A stretch of 64,000 nt of DNA from Duganella sp. BuS-21 (GCA_041874725.1 CP097466.1:806001-870000); one strand, 5' to 3'. Shown: positions 1 to 8,387, counted from the first letter of the stretch. Notes: generated from the sequence alone by a model not told the origin. A program made the numbers and translations.

Positions 1-839
1 AAGTGAACAACGGCGCCGAAGCGCTGGCGTCGGCGTCGGAAGAGGTGAGCGCCACGGCGCAGTCGCTGTCGCAGGCGGCCAGCGAGCAGGCCGCCGGCAC
101 CGAGCAGACCAGCGCTTCGGTCGAGCAGATGACGGCGTCGATCTCGCAAAACACCGAAAACGCCAAGGTCACCGACGGCATCGCCAGCAAGGCGGCGCTG
201 GAAGCGGCCGAGGGCGGCGAGGCGGTCAAGTCCACCGTGGCGGCGATGCAGCAGATCGCCAAGAAGATCAGCATCATCGACGACATCGCCTATCAGACCA
301 ATCTGCTGGCGTTGAACGCGGCCATCGAAGCGGCGCGCGCCGGCGAGCATGGCAAGGGCTTCGCGGTGGTGGCGGCCGAGGTGCGCAAGCTGGCCGAGCG
401 CAGCCAGGTGGCGGCGCAGGAGATCGAACAGGTGGCGTCGAGCAGCGTGGAACTGGCCGAAAAAGCCGGCAAGCTGCTCAACGAGATGGTGCCGAATATC
501 CGCCGCACCTCCAACCTGGTGCAGGAGATCACGGCGGCGTCGGAAGAGCAGTCGGCCGGCGTCGGCCAGATCAACGCGGCGGTGACGCAGCTGAGCCAGA
601 CCACCCAGCAGAACGCTTCCAGCTCCGAGGAACTGGCGGCGACAGCGGAAGAAATGAGCGGCCAGGCCGAGCAGTTGCAGCAGGCCATGTCCTTCTTCAA
701 GCTGGCCGGCGCCTCGCATATGGTGCGCGTTGCGTCTTCGCCGGCACGCAAGCCGCCGCGCCTTTCGGGCGGCATGGCGAGCAGTCGTCGCATGAAGGAA
801 GTCGGCGAGCCGGACGAGTCGCACTTCGTCAAATTCTAG
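1..839 (+). CDS. Methyl-accepting chemotaxis protein, C-terminal part (5' end outside window)
   Basis: This is the cytoplasmic signalling half of a chemoreceptor that controls CheA through CheW. The frame is open to the left edge: the first two bases are the end of a codon, and the equivalent point in the next receptor (1382-3061) lies about residue 280, so roughly half the protein is missing. Visible are the long coiled-coil methylation helices ([18 protein letters not shown]), the conserved hairpin tip ([24 protein letters not shown] is the core region) and the return helix. The last residues are H-F-V-K-F, matching N-F-I-K-F of the next receptor, possibly a docking tail. It is nearly identical in sequence to the 3' half of the gene at 1382-3061. 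cheW follows after 12 bases, so the two are probably co-transcribed. Confidence 0.95.
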   Translation, partial: VNNGAEALASASEEVSATAQSLSQAASEQAAGTEQTSASVEQMTASISQNTENAKVTDGIASKAALEAAEGGEAVKSTVAAMQQIAKKISIIDDIAYQTNLLALNAAIEAARAGEHGKGFAVVAAEVRKLAERSQVAAQEIEQVASSSVELAEKAGKLLNEMVPNIRRTSNLVQEITAASEEQSAGVGQINAAVTQLSQTTQQNASSSEELAATAEEMSGQAEQLQQAMSFFKLAGASHMVRVASSPARKPPRLSGGMASSRRMKEVGEPDESHFVKF

Positions 840-851
840 ACGGCTAGCACC

Positions 852-1373
852 ATGAGCAGCTTGACCGTGGCCGATCCGCCCACGCCCGTAGAGGGACCGG
901 GGCAGGGCCAGGCCCAGGCGCAGTACCTCAGCTTGATGCTGGGCCGGGAGATGTTCGCCATGGGCATCCTGGCGGTGCGCGAAATCCTGGAGTACGCCGG
1001 CGTGACGGTGGTGCCGCAGATGCCGGCCGCGATCAGCGGCGTGATCAATCTGCGCGGCGCGGCGGTGCCGGTGCTGGACCTGGCGCGGCGGCTTGACCGC
1101 CAACCGTCGCCCATCACCAAGCGCACCTGCATCATCGTGGTGGAGGTGGCGGGCGAGGATGGACCGTTGGTCATCGGCGTCCTGGTGGACGCGGTCAACG
1201 CGGTGCTCGACATCCCGGGCGCCGACATCGAGCCGGCGCCGCGCTTCGGCGCCGTGAAGGCCGATCTGCTCAAGGGCATCGGCAAGGTGGGCGGCCGCTT
1301 CGTGCTGCTGCTCGACGTGCAGCACCTGGTATCGACCTTGCACCTGCAGGAATTCGTAGCGCACATCCCCTAG
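852..1373 (+). CDS. cheW: CheW-type chemotaxis coupling protein
   Basis: This 173-residue protein is a single CheW domain, the cytoplasmic adaptor that links chemoreceptors to the kinase CheA. Diagnostic stretches are [15 protein letters not shown] near residue 35, [17 protein letters not shown] near residue 60 and the C-terminal [17 protein letters not shown] short Gln/Pro-rich N-terminal tail of about 25 residues precedes the domain. The gene sits between two near-identical chemoreceptors, 12 bases after the first and 8 bases before the second, which has its own ribosome site (AGGAGG at 1371-1376, overlapping the cheW stop). This is a receptor-CheW-receptor unit, without a kinase in the window. 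The family call is firm; the partner kinase is unknown. Confidence 0.93.
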   Translation: MSSLTVADPPTPVEGPGQGQAQAQYLSLMLGREMFAMGILAVREILEYAGVTVVPQMPAAISGVINLRGAAVPVLDLARRLDRQPSPITKRTCIIVVEVAGEDGPLVIGVLVDAVNAVLDIPGADIEPAPRFGAVKADLLKGIGKVGGRFVLLLDVQHLVSTLHLQEFVAHIP

Positions 1374-1381
1374 GAGGCATC

Positions 1382-3061
1382 ATGTTTGCAAACATTACAG
1401 TTCGGACCAAGCTCCTGACGCTGATCGGCGTCGCTGTGCTGGCGTTGTTGCTGGTGGTGCTGATCGCCTTCCAGGGCCTGAAACAGCAAGGCGAGATGCT
1501 GGCCGAAATCGGCAAGAACCGCATGCCGTCGGTGCAGGCGCTGATGAACATCAACGAAGGCAAGACCGGCATCCGCTCCGCCAACCGCGCGGCCGACGCC
1601 AACGCCATGACGCCGGAGAACACGGCGGAAATCGCCCAGCAGATCAAGCGCCGTGCCGAGATATTCGGCCAGATCGACGTCGCCTGGAAGATCTACGATG
1701 CGCTGCCGCAAACCAAGGAAGAAGAAGCGCTGTGGAAGGTCTTCGTCGGCGCGTGGGATACCTGGAAGCGCAAGGACGCCGATTTCGGCAACCTGCTGAC
1801 GCAGATCCAGAACGCCGAGCCGGGCAAACGCAAGGAACTGTTCACCGCGCTGCATGCGACCTTGGGCGATAACCGCGCCGCCTTTCACGAGGTTGAGACC
1901 AATCTGGACAAGCTGGTGGATTTGAACGTCAAGTACGGCGACGACGCCGTCAAGCAGGCCGACGCCGCCTCGACCACCGCTTTCTCCAGCATGTACACTG
2001 CGTCTGGCGCGGCGCTGGTGGTGCTGGTGGTGTTGGGCCTGCTGATCCTGCGCGACATCATGAAACAGCTGGGCGGTGATCCGGCCTACGCGGCCGACAT
2101 CGTGCGCCTGGTGGCCGACGGCGACCTGCGCGCCGACGTGCAGCTCAAGGCCGGCGACACCACCAGCCTGCTGGCGGCCATGAAGAGCATGATCGACAAG
2201 CTGTCGAACGTGGTGCAGGAAGTGAACAACGGCGCCGAGTCGCTGGCGTCGGCGTCCGAAGAAGTCAGCGCCACGGCGCAGTCGCTGTCGCAGGCGGCCA
2301 GCGAGCAGGCGGCTGGCACCGAGCAGACCAGTGCTTCGGTCGAAGAGATGACGGCATCGATTTCGCAGAACACGGAAAACGCCAAGGTCACCGACGGCAT
2401 CGCCAGCAAGGCGGCGCTGGAAGCGGCCGAGGGCGGCGAGGCGGTCAGGTCGACCGTGGCGGCGATGCAGCAGATCGCCAAGAAGATCAGCATTATCGAC
2501 GACATCGCCTACCAGACCAATCTGCTGGCGCTGAACGCGGCGATCGAAGCGGCGCGCGCCGGTGAGCATGGCAAGGGCTTCGCGGTGGTGGCGGCCGAGG
2601 TGCGCAAGCTGGCCGAACGCAGCCAGGTGGCGGCGCAGGAAATCGAACAGGTGGCGTCGAGCAGTGTGCAGCTGGCGGAAAAAGCCGGCCAGCTGCTCAA
2701 CGAGATGGTGCCGAACATCCGCCGCACCTCCAACCTGGTGCAGGAGATCACGGCGGCCTCGGAAGAGCAGTCGGCCGGCGTCGGCCAGATCAATGCGGCG
2801 GTGACGCAGCTGAGCCAGACCACGCAGCAGAACGCCTCCAGCTCGGAGGAACTGGCGGCGACGGCGGAAGAGATGAGCGCCCAGGCCGAGCAGCTGCAGC
2901 AGGCCATGTCCTTCTTCAAGCTGGCCGGCGCCGCGCACAAGCCGCTGATTGCGACGAGCCAGCGCAGGCCGGCCAAACCGTCGCGCTTGAGCGCCAACGC
3001 CGCCGCCCGCCGCATGCCTGACATGAACGACCCGGATGAGGCGAACTTCATCAAGTTTTAG
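1382..3061 (+). CDS. Methyl-accepting chemotaxis protein (4-helix-bundle type sensor)
   Basis: A full-length 559-residue chemoreceptor. It has a short cytoplasmic start, a transmembrane helix at about residues 10-30, and a periplasmic four-helix-bundle-like ligand domain to about residue 200. A second membrane helix follows (about 206-227), then a HAMP linker and the signalling domain with the hairpin tip at about 372-415 ([20 protein letters not shown]). It ends in N-F-I-K-F. The start ATG is preceded by AGGAGG. The ligand cannot be read from the sequence. From about residue 280 onward it is nearly identical at DNA level to the receptor that ends at 839, implying recent duplication or gene conversion. 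Confidence 0.96.
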   Translation: MFANITVRTKLLTLIGVAVLALLLVVLIAFQGLKQQGEMLAEIGKNRMPSVQALMNINEGKTGIRSANRAADANAMTPENTAEIAQQIKRRAEIFGQIDVAWKIYDALPQTKEEEALWKVFVGAWDTWKRKDADFGNLLTQIQNAEPGKRKELFTALHATLGDNRAAFHEVETNLDKLVDLNVKYGDDAVKQADAASTTAFSSMYTASGAALVVLVVLGLLILRDIMKQLGGDPAYAADIVRLVADGDLRADVQLKAGDTTSLLAAMKSMIDKLSNVVQEVNNGAESLASASEEVSATAQSLSQAASEQAAGTEQTSASVEEMTASISQNTENAKVTDGIASKAALEAAEGGEAVRSTVAAMQQIAKKISIIDDIAYQTNLLALNAAIEAARAGEHGKGFAVVAAEVRKLAERSQVAAQEIEQVASSSVQLAEKAGQLLNEMVPNIRRTSNLVQEITAASEEQSAGVGQINAAVTQLSQTTQQNASSSEELAATAEEMSAQAEQLQQAMSFFKLAGAAHKPLIATSQRRPAKPSRLSANAAARRMPDMNDPDEANFIKF

Positions 3062-3078
3062 GGACGCAGGTTCCGAGG

Positions 3079-3321
3079 ATGTTTAATGCGCTGGATTCCC
3101 TGTGCCGTGGCCCCTTGCACATCCTGGGCGCGGACATCGCGCCGCTGTACTTCCTGCGCAAGGCGTGGCCACCGGCTTTTGCGCCGAGGTGGTGAAGGAG
3201 ATCCAGCGCCGCGTGGCCGATCGCTCGCCGCTGCAGGTGGCGCCGGGCGTTGGAGCAGATGAAGCAGGACGGCAGTTTCGCGCGCCTGCAAAAGCAATGG
3301 CTGCCGCATTCGCGCCCGTGA
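3079..3321 (+). pseudogene. Remnant of a periplasmic solute-binding protein gene
   Basis: Three pieces in two frames resemble parts of an amino-acid-type extracellular solute-binding protein. The first starts at an ATG at 3079 and reads to the stop at about 3195. The second, in another frame, contains VATGFCAEVVKEIQRRV, which is the typical 'tGfcvdvvkei' strand-helix of this family. The third, back in the first frame, reads ALEQMKQDGSFARLQKQWLP and stops at 3319-3321, which looks like the family's C-terminal helix. The normal length would be about 250 residues; only about 80 codons remain, so large parts are deleted. The gene is not functional. The family assignment rests on short motifs and is moderate. 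Confidence 0.5.
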
Positions 3322-3354
3322 GTATTCGTGAGTATTCGTGAGTATTCGTGAGTT
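3319..3354 (+). repeat. Short tandem repeat, 10-bp unit
   Basis: The unit TGAGTATTCG occurs three times in direct succession, followed by a fourth partial TGAG. The repeat begins on the stop codon of the solute-binding-protein remnant. It has no visible coding or regulatory role and is probably a slippage product in decaying DNA. Confidence 0.85.
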
Positions 3355-3370
3355 TTAGGCGGAATATAGG

Positions 3371-3387
3371 TTCACAATGATTGTGAA
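3371..3387. promoter_or_regulatory. Perfect 17-bp palindrome upstream of the chemoreceptor pseudogene
   Basis: TTCACAAT-G-ATTGTGAA is a perfect inverted repeat ending 20 bases before the ATG at 3408. Its place and symmetry fit an operator for a dimeric regulator, or a relic of one, since the gene it precedes is broken. The binding protein is not known. Confidence 0.35.
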
Positions 3388-3407
3388 TCAATCTCCTCAA
3401 AGGTGAC

Positions 3408-4160
3408 ATGCCATGTTCAGTCGAGCTGGAAGCCACGCGCGAGAAAGGCATGACGGCGCTGGAGATGGACCAGAACATCAAGGGCGCCGACGAAGCCATC
3501 GCCACCGCGTTCCGCAAGCTGCTGAAGGTGAACGCGGCCGAAACGCAGCGCCAGTCGGCCGCCATGACCGAGGTGACCGACTCCGCCAAGCGGATGATCC
3601 TGGCGGTGGACTTGGTGATCGCGCTATTCGGTTGCGTGCTGGCGTTCTGGCTGGCGCGCAGCCTGTCTGGCGCTTCGCAGGAAGTGAGCGCCACGGCGCA
3701 GTCGCTGTCGCAGGCGTCGAGCGAGCAGGCGGCCGGCGTGGAGGAAACCAGCGCCTCGATCGAGCAGATGACGGCGTCGATCGCGCAGAACACCGAGAAC
3801 GCCAAGATCACCGACGGCATCGCCACCCAGGCGGCGCTGGAGGCGGCGCGCGCGGGCGAGCATGGCAAGGGTTTCGCGGTGGTGGCGGCCGACAACGTGA
3901 AGCTGGCGGAGCAGGCCGGCGCGATGTTCGATCAGTTGGCGCCGGATATCCGCAAGACCTCGGAGCTGGTGCAGGAGATCACGGCGGCGACGGCGGAAGA
4001 GATGAGTGCGCAGGTCTAGCAGCTGCGGCGCTTGATGGCGGTGTTCAAGCAGTATGTGGTGGAGGAGGGGCCGAGGGTGGTGGCGCGACGGACGCCGGCG
4101 CGCAATCTCGGGTTGATCGCCGAAGCGACTCCGGACAAAACCAAATTTACGCGCTTCTAA
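3408..4160 (+). pseudogene. Chemoreceptor (MCP) pseudogene with several in-frame deletions
   Basis: The reading frame is recognisably a chemoreceptor related to the one at 1382-3061 but is riddled with gaps. After the membrane helix (about residues 63-83) the HAMP region jumps directly to SGASQEVSATAQ. The segment GIATQAALEA joins straight to [15 protein letters not shown], so the whole hairpin tip that contacts CheA/CheW is missing. VVAAD then joins VKLAEQAGAMF, and EITAAT joins [11 protein letters not shown]-to-TAG change gives a stop at 4017-4019; the frame reopens and continues through the usual tail to K-F-T-R-F and a stop at 4158-4160. Near the 5' end ATG 3413 (M-F-S) looks like the original start, in another frame. 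Loss of the tip makes function very unlikely. Confidence 0.85.
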
Positions 4161-4176
4161 CCCGCACTACGTGAGA

Positions 4177-4205
4177 GGGGTCTGTCCCCGAAGGGGACAG
4201 ACCCC
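4177..4205. terminator. Perfect 13-bp hairpin between convergent genes
   Basis: GGGGTCTGTCCCC, a GAA loop, then GGGGACAGACCCC form a perfect stem between the chemoreceptor pseudogene and the convergent methyltransferase gene. No clear T-run follows. It belongs to a small family in this window (also 18985-19012 and 27862-27890). As at 27891-27907, it is followed by a CGCCGTGCGGGGT tail. It is probably a dispersed intergenic repeat that may also end transcription. Confidence 0.6.
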
Positions 4206-4226
4206 GCGACTGAGCGCCGTGCGGGG

Positions 4227-5039
4227 TCAGGGTTTGACGAACTTGAGCGTCATCCGATCGCTCTCGCCGATGGCCTGATACTTGGCCTTGTCCTCATCCT
4301 TGTTGGTCAGCGTCGGCGGCAGTGCCCACACGCCGTTCTTGTGATCGGCCGTGTCCTTCGGGTTGGCATTCACCTCCGACTTCGCGGCCAGCTTGAAGCC
4401 CGCCGCTTCCGCCAGCTTGATCACATACTGCTCGTGCATATAGCCGCTGCTGGCCTCCGCATCCTGCGTCTTCGACGCCGGCAGTCGATGTTCTTCTATC
4501 CCCAGCACGCCGCCCGGTTTCAGCACCGTGTACAGGCTGCCGAACAATTCCTTCATCTTCTCCGGACCCAGCGGAATCCAGTTGTGGATGTTGCGGAAGG
4601 TGACCACCATGTCGACGCTGTTCGGCGGCGCCAATTCGTATTTGCGGCCCGGCGAGAACACGCCGATCGCCACCTTGTTGTACGCCTCCGGCTTGGCGCT
4701 GAGGCGCGCCAGCCAGCGCTCGGCCGACTTGCGCTCATTCTCGTTCGGCGAGGCCAGGTCGCTGCCACCGGTGATCAGCTTGCCGTTGTTGCGCAGATAG
4801 GGTGCCAGAATCTCCGTGTACCAGCCGCCGCCCGGCGCCAGTTCCACCACCGTCATGTTCGGCTTGATGCCGAAGAAGTTCAGCGTTTCATACGGGTGAC
4901 GATAGACGTCGCGTTTCACATTGTCCGGCGTGCGCGTTGGCGCGGCGATCGCCGCTTTCAGCGCATCGTCGGCCAGTGCGGCGCCGGTCGCGCCGAACAG
5001 CATCGTGGTGGCCAGTGCGGCCAGTACGTATCGTTTCAT
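4227..5039 (-). CDS. Exported SAM-dependent methyltransferase-like protein
   Basis: A 270-residue protein with a clear Sec signal peptide (charged MKR start, hydrophobic core, cleavage likely after ALA at residue 23). It is followed by a class I methyltransferase fold. Motif I is at residues 64-78 (VVELAPGGGWYTEIL); VDMVVTFRNIHNW and LKPGGVLGIEEHR are later family motifs. It matches the predicted periplasmic methyltransferase group (COG4798-like), whose substrate is unknown to me and whose supply of SAM outside the cytoplasm is unexplained. A GGAGA ribosome site precedes the ATG. It is divergent from the tldD/tldE operon and shares the intergenic region holding the CGGACA repeats, so co-regulation is possible. 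Confidence 0.85.
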   Translation of the reverse strand: MKRYVLAALATTMLFGATGAALADDALKAAIAAPTRTPDNVKRDVYRHPYETLNFFGIKPNMTVVELAPGGGWYTEILAPYLRNNGKLITGGSDLASPNENERKSAERWLARLSAKPEAYNKVAIGVFSPGRKYELAPPNSVDMVVTFRNIHNWIPLGPEKMKELFGSLYTVLKPGGVLGIEEHRLPASKTQDAEASSGYMHEQYVIKLAEAAGFKLAAKSEVNANPKDTADHKNGVWALPPTLTNKDEDKAKYQAIGESDRMTLKFVKP

Positions 5040-5153
5040 GCACAGTCTCCTGAAGTGTTGGATCGGAGCGACGCATCCGCGCGCCCTGCGCGATCATCGG
5101 GCAAGCTTGTCAACAGGTCAAGCGAAATGAAAGTCCGCGCACCCGCACAGTGC

Positions 5154-5217
5154 GCGGACGCCCTGCGGACACTCGGCGGACACCGGGGCGGACACTTTGG
5201 ACACTTAAAACAGACAC
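5154..5217 (+). promoter_or_regulatory. CGGACA direct-repeat array, probable activator site
   Basis: Five copies of (G)CGGAC(A/G) begin near 5155, 5166, 5177, 5189 and 5198, spaced 11, 11, 12 and 9 bases. The first has G for the last A and the fifth reads TGGACA. A degenerate sixth copy (CAGACAC) lies at 5211. Spacing near one helical turn puts them on one face of the DNA. Relative to the predicted start of the sigma-54 promoter just downstream they lie at about -108 to -58. The same motif in the same relation occurs at 35350-35391. The likely binder is the sigma-54 response regulator encoded at 29284-30651; that is an inference. Confidence 0.7.
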
Positions 5218-5235
5218 TTGCACAACATTAGTAGA

Positions 5236-5251
5236 TGGCATACATTTTGCA
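5236..5251 (+). promoter_or_regulatory. Sigma-54 (-24/-12) promoter of the tldD/tldE operon
   Basis: TGGCATACATTTTGCA fits the RpoN consensus TGGCACG-N4-TTGCA with the invariant GG and GC separated by exactly ten bases. Transcription would start near 5262, leaving a leader of about 120 bases before the tldD ATG at 5385. No small open frame of note is seen in that leader. Confidence 0.75.
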
Positions 5252-5384
5252 ATCAGCACGAAGCGGCAAAAATTATTCTGATGTAACGTAAAGTAACAAG
5301 CACTATCATTTTAGATAGAGCAATAAGAGCAAATAAAAAGCAGAACCACTTGGGCGGCTGGCCCACAACAACGTTGGAGAGAAT

Positions 5385-7022
5385 ATGGAACGACGTGCAT
5401 TCCTCAATATCAGTAGTCTGGCTATGGGCACGATGCTGCTGCCCTCGTTCGGGCGCGCAATCGCCGCCGAAGAACTGCTCAAGCCGGTCGATGTGAAATT
5501 CAAGAAGGCCCTGGCGGACACCGCGATGTCGGCCGCCACCCAGGCCGGCGCGTCGTACTGCGACGTGCGCATCGGCCGCTACCTGAACCAGTTCCTCACC
5601 ACGCGCGACCTCAACGTCGAGAACGTGGTCAACACGGAATCGGCCGGTGTCGGCGTGCGCGTAATCGCCGGCGGCGCCTACGGTTTTGCCGCCACCAACG
5701 ACATGACGCCGGACGGCGTGGCCGGCGCCGCGCGCCAGGCCGTCGCCATCGCCAAGGCCAACGCCAAGCTGCAAACCGAACCGCTGATCCTGGCGCCGGT
5801 CAAGGGCGTGGGCGAAGTCTCGTGGGCCACGCCGATCACCAAGGACTGGCGCACCGTCGCCATCAAGGAAAAGGCCGAGCTGCTGATCGCCGCCAACAAG
5901 GCCGGCATGGACGGCGGCGCCAGCTTCATGCAGTCCTTGCTGTTCCAGGTGAACCAGCAGAAGTACTTCGCTTCCACCGACGGCTCCTACATCGACCAGG
6001 ACATCCATCGCCTGTGGATGCCGTTCTTCGCCACCGCCGTGGACCAGAAAGAAAACAAGTTCCGCACCCGCCAGGGCCTGTCGGCGCCGGTCGGCATGGG
6101 TTACGAATACCTGGACGCGCGTCCCGAGCACAAGCTGCAGGCGGCCGGCGGCGTGACCACGCTGTACACCAAGTCCTACGATTTGATCGAAGATGCGCGC
6201 CTGGCCGGCAAGCAGGCCAAGGCCAAGCTGAAAGCCAAGTCGGTCGAACCGGGCAAATATGATCTGGTGCTGACGCCGGAACACCTGTGGCTGACCATCC
6301 ACGAATCCGTCGGCCACCCGACCGAACTCGATCGCGTGCTGGGCTACGAGGCCAACTACGCCGGCACCAGCTTCGCCACGCTCGATAAATGGCAGACCAA
6401 GAAATTCAAGTACGGTTCGGACATCGTCAACATCGAAGCCGACAAGACCCGTCCCGGTTCGCTGGGCGCGGTCGGCTACGACGACGAAGGCGTCAAGTGC
6501 AAGAACTGGGACATCATCAAGGACGGCATCCTGGTCAACTATCAGGCCACGCGCGACCAGGCCCACATCATCGGCGAGAAGGAATCGCACGGCTGCTCGT
6601 ATGCGGACAACTGGGCCAACGTGCAGTTCCAGCGCATGCCGAACGTCTCGCTCAAGGCCGGCAAGAAGAAGATGACGCCGGACGAAATGATCAAGGACGT
6701 CAAGAAGGGTATCTACATCGTCGGCGACGGTTCCTTCTCGATCGATCAGCAGCGCTACAACTTCCAGTTCGGCGGCCAGCTGTTCTACGAAATCAAGAAC
6801 GGCAAGATCGGCCAGCAGCTGGAGGACGTGGCTTACCAATCCAACACCCAGGAGTTCTGGAACGCCTGCGTGGGCATTTGCGACGAGCGCGATTGGCGCA
6901 TGGGCGGTTCCTTCTTCGACGGCAAGGGGCAGCCGCCGCAAGTGTCCATCGTGTCGCACGGCGCGTCCACCACGCGCTTCAACGGCATCAACGTTATCAA
7001 CACCGCCCGCAAAATCGGCTAA
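5385..7022 (+). CDS. Tat-exported TldD-family metalloprotease, copy 1
   Basis: A 545-residue TldD-family peptidase. The zinc motif HESVGH is at residues 306-311 (HExxxH). The cysteine-bearing segment near the C-terminus (FWNACVGIC, then GKGQPPQ) matches the region that holds the third metal ligand in E. coli TldD. The N-terminus is unlike cytoplasmic TldD: RRAFLN with a hydrophobic stretch ending in A-I-A-A is a twin-arginine signal peptide, so the folded enzyme should be exported. The known family role, with TldE, is proteolysis of small or unfolded peptides, including maturation of microcin B17. A GGAGAG site precedes the ATG. The tldE-like partner follows after 18 bases. It is clearly homologous to copy 2 at 8494-10131. 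Confidence 0.93.
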   Translation: MERRAFLNISSLAMGTMLLPSFGRAIAAEELLKPVDVKFKKALADTAMSAATQAGASYCDVRIGRYLNQFLTTRDLNVENVVNTESAGVGVRVIAGGAYGFAATNDMTPDGVAGAARQAVAIAKANAKLQTEPLILAPVKGVGEVSWATPITKDWRTVAIKEKAELLIAANKAGMDGGASFMQSLLFQVNQQKYFASTDGSYIDQDIHRLWMPFFATAVDQKENKFRTRQGLSAPVGMGYEYLDARPEHKLQAAGGVTTLYTKSYDLIEDARLAGKQAKAKLKAKSVEPGKYDLVLTPEHLWLTIHESVGHPTELDRVLGYEANYAGTSFATLDKWQTKKFKYGSDIVNIEADKTRPGSLGAVGYDDEGVKCKNWDIIKDGILVNYQATRDQAHIIGEKESHGCSYADNWANVQFQRMPNVSLKAGKKKMTPDEMIKDVKKGIYIVGDGSFSIDQQRYNFQFGGQLFYEIKNGKIGQQLEDVAYQSNTQEFWNACVGICDERDWRMGGSFFDGKGQPPQVSIVSHGASTTRFNGINVINTARKIG

Positions 7023-7040
7023 GCCCTGGAGAGAGAAAAG

Positions 7041-8378
7041 ATGAAATTCCTGAGTCAAGAAGAGACCAAGCGCATCAGCGATAAAGTGCTGTCGCTGACC
7101 AAGGCCGACCAGTGCGAAGTGAACATCACCGGCAGCCGCAAGGGCAATATCCGCTATGCGCGCAACGCCGTGTCGACCGCCGGCCTGATTGAAGATACGC
7201 AGCTGGTGGTCGCCGTCGCTTTCGGCAAAAAGCAGGGCACCGCCACCGTCAACGAGTTCGATGAGAAGTCGCTGGAAAAAGCCGTGCGCCGCGCGGAAGA
7301 CCTGGCCCGCCTGGCGCCGGAAAATCCGGAGTTCATGCCGACGCCGACCAAGCAAGAGTACAAGGCCAGCGAGACCTTCTTCCAGAAGACCGCCGACATC
7401 GATCCTGAATTCCGCGCGCAGGTGGCGGCCTACAGCATCGAGAACAGCAAGAAGAACAAGCTGGTGGCGGCCGGCTTCTTCACCGACGGCACCACGTTCA
7501 CTTCCATCGCCAACTCCAATGGCGTGTTTGGCTACCAGAAGGATACGGGCCTGGACTTCACGCTGACGGTGCGCACCGAAGACGGCCGTGGTTCGGGCTG
7601 GGTCAAGCGCAGCGTAGGCGACGCCAGCAAGTTCGATGCGCGCTCTGCTTCCGACGTGGCCATCGAGAAGGCGCTGCGTTCGGTCGATGCCAAGGCGCTG
7701 GAGCCGGGCCGCTACACCGTGATCCTGGAGCCGGCCGCCACCTCGGACGTGCTGGCCTATATGTTCAACGCCTTCGACGCGCGTTCGGCCGATGAAGGCC
7801 GCAGCTTCCTGTCGAAAAAAGGCGGCGGCAACCGCATGGGCGAGAAGCTGTTCGACGAGCAGGTCAACATCTGGACCGACCCTTGGGACAAGGATGTGGC
7901 GGTGCTGCCGTTCGACGCGCAGACCATGCTGGCGCGCGAACGCCAGGACATCATCAAGAACGGCAAGATCGCGTCGCTCGGCTACTCGCCATACTGGGCC
8001 AAAAAGATGAACCAGCGCGCCATCGGCTCGCCGGGCAACATCATCATGGCCGGTACCAACAAGTCGACCGAAGAGCTGATCGCCAACACCAAGAAAGGCA
8101 TCCTGGTCACCCGCACCTGGTACATCCGCATGGTGGATCCGCAATCGCTGCTGCTCACCGGCTTGACCCGCGACGGCACCTTCTACATCGAGAACGGCAA
8201 GATCAAGCATCCGATCAAGAACTTCCGCTTCAACGAAAGCCCGGTGACGATGCTGAACAATATCGACGAAATCGGCAAGCCGGAAATTCTGTCGGGTGAC
8301 GAGTCGCAGTTCCAGTTGCTGGTTCCGGCCATGAAGGTCCGCGACTTCAACTTCACGTCGTTGTCGGACGCGGTGTAA
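7041..8378 (+). CDS. TldE/PmbA-family partner protein, copy 1
   Basis: A 445-residue TldE-like protein, the non-catalytic half of the TldD/TldE heterodimer. It lacks HExxxH, as expected, and keeps the family C-terminus (LLLTGLTRDGTFYIENGKIKHP is the core). No signal peptide is present: it begins MKFLSQEE. Only 18 bases separate it from the tldD stop, so no upstream start could add one. If the complex works outside the cytoplasm, this subunit would have to ride through the Tat pore bound to TldD. GAGAGA precedes the ATG. Its paralogue is at 10135-11472. Confidence 0.9.
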   Translation: MKFLSQEETKRISDKVLSLTKADQCEVNITGSRKGNIRYARNAVSTAGLIEDTQLVVAVAFGKKQGTATVNEFDEKSLEKAVRRAEDLARLAPENPEFMPTPTKQEYKASETFFQKTADIDPEFRAQVAAYSIENSKKNKLVAAGFFTDGTTFTSIANSNGVFGYQKDTGLDFTLTVRTEDGRGSGWVKRSVGDASKFDARSASDVAIEKALRSVDAKALEPGRYTVILEPAATSDVLAYMFNAFDARSADEGRSFLSKKGGGNRMGEKLFDEQVNIWTDPWDKDVAVLPFDAQTMLARERQDIIKNGKIASLGYSPYWAKKMNQRAIGSPGNIIMAGTNKSTEELIANTKKGILVTRTWYIRMVDPQSLLLTGLTRDGTFYIENGKIKHPIKNFRFNESPVTMLNNIDEIGKPEILSGDESQFQLLVPAMKVRDFNFTSLSDAV

Positions 8379-8387
8379 AGCAATCCC

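Noticed and set aside
5154..5217. Possible miniature CRISPR or satellite array
   Set aside because: The repeat core is only six bases with five-base spacers, and the same array occurs at 35350-35391 before another sigma-54 promoter. A regulatory site explains it better.
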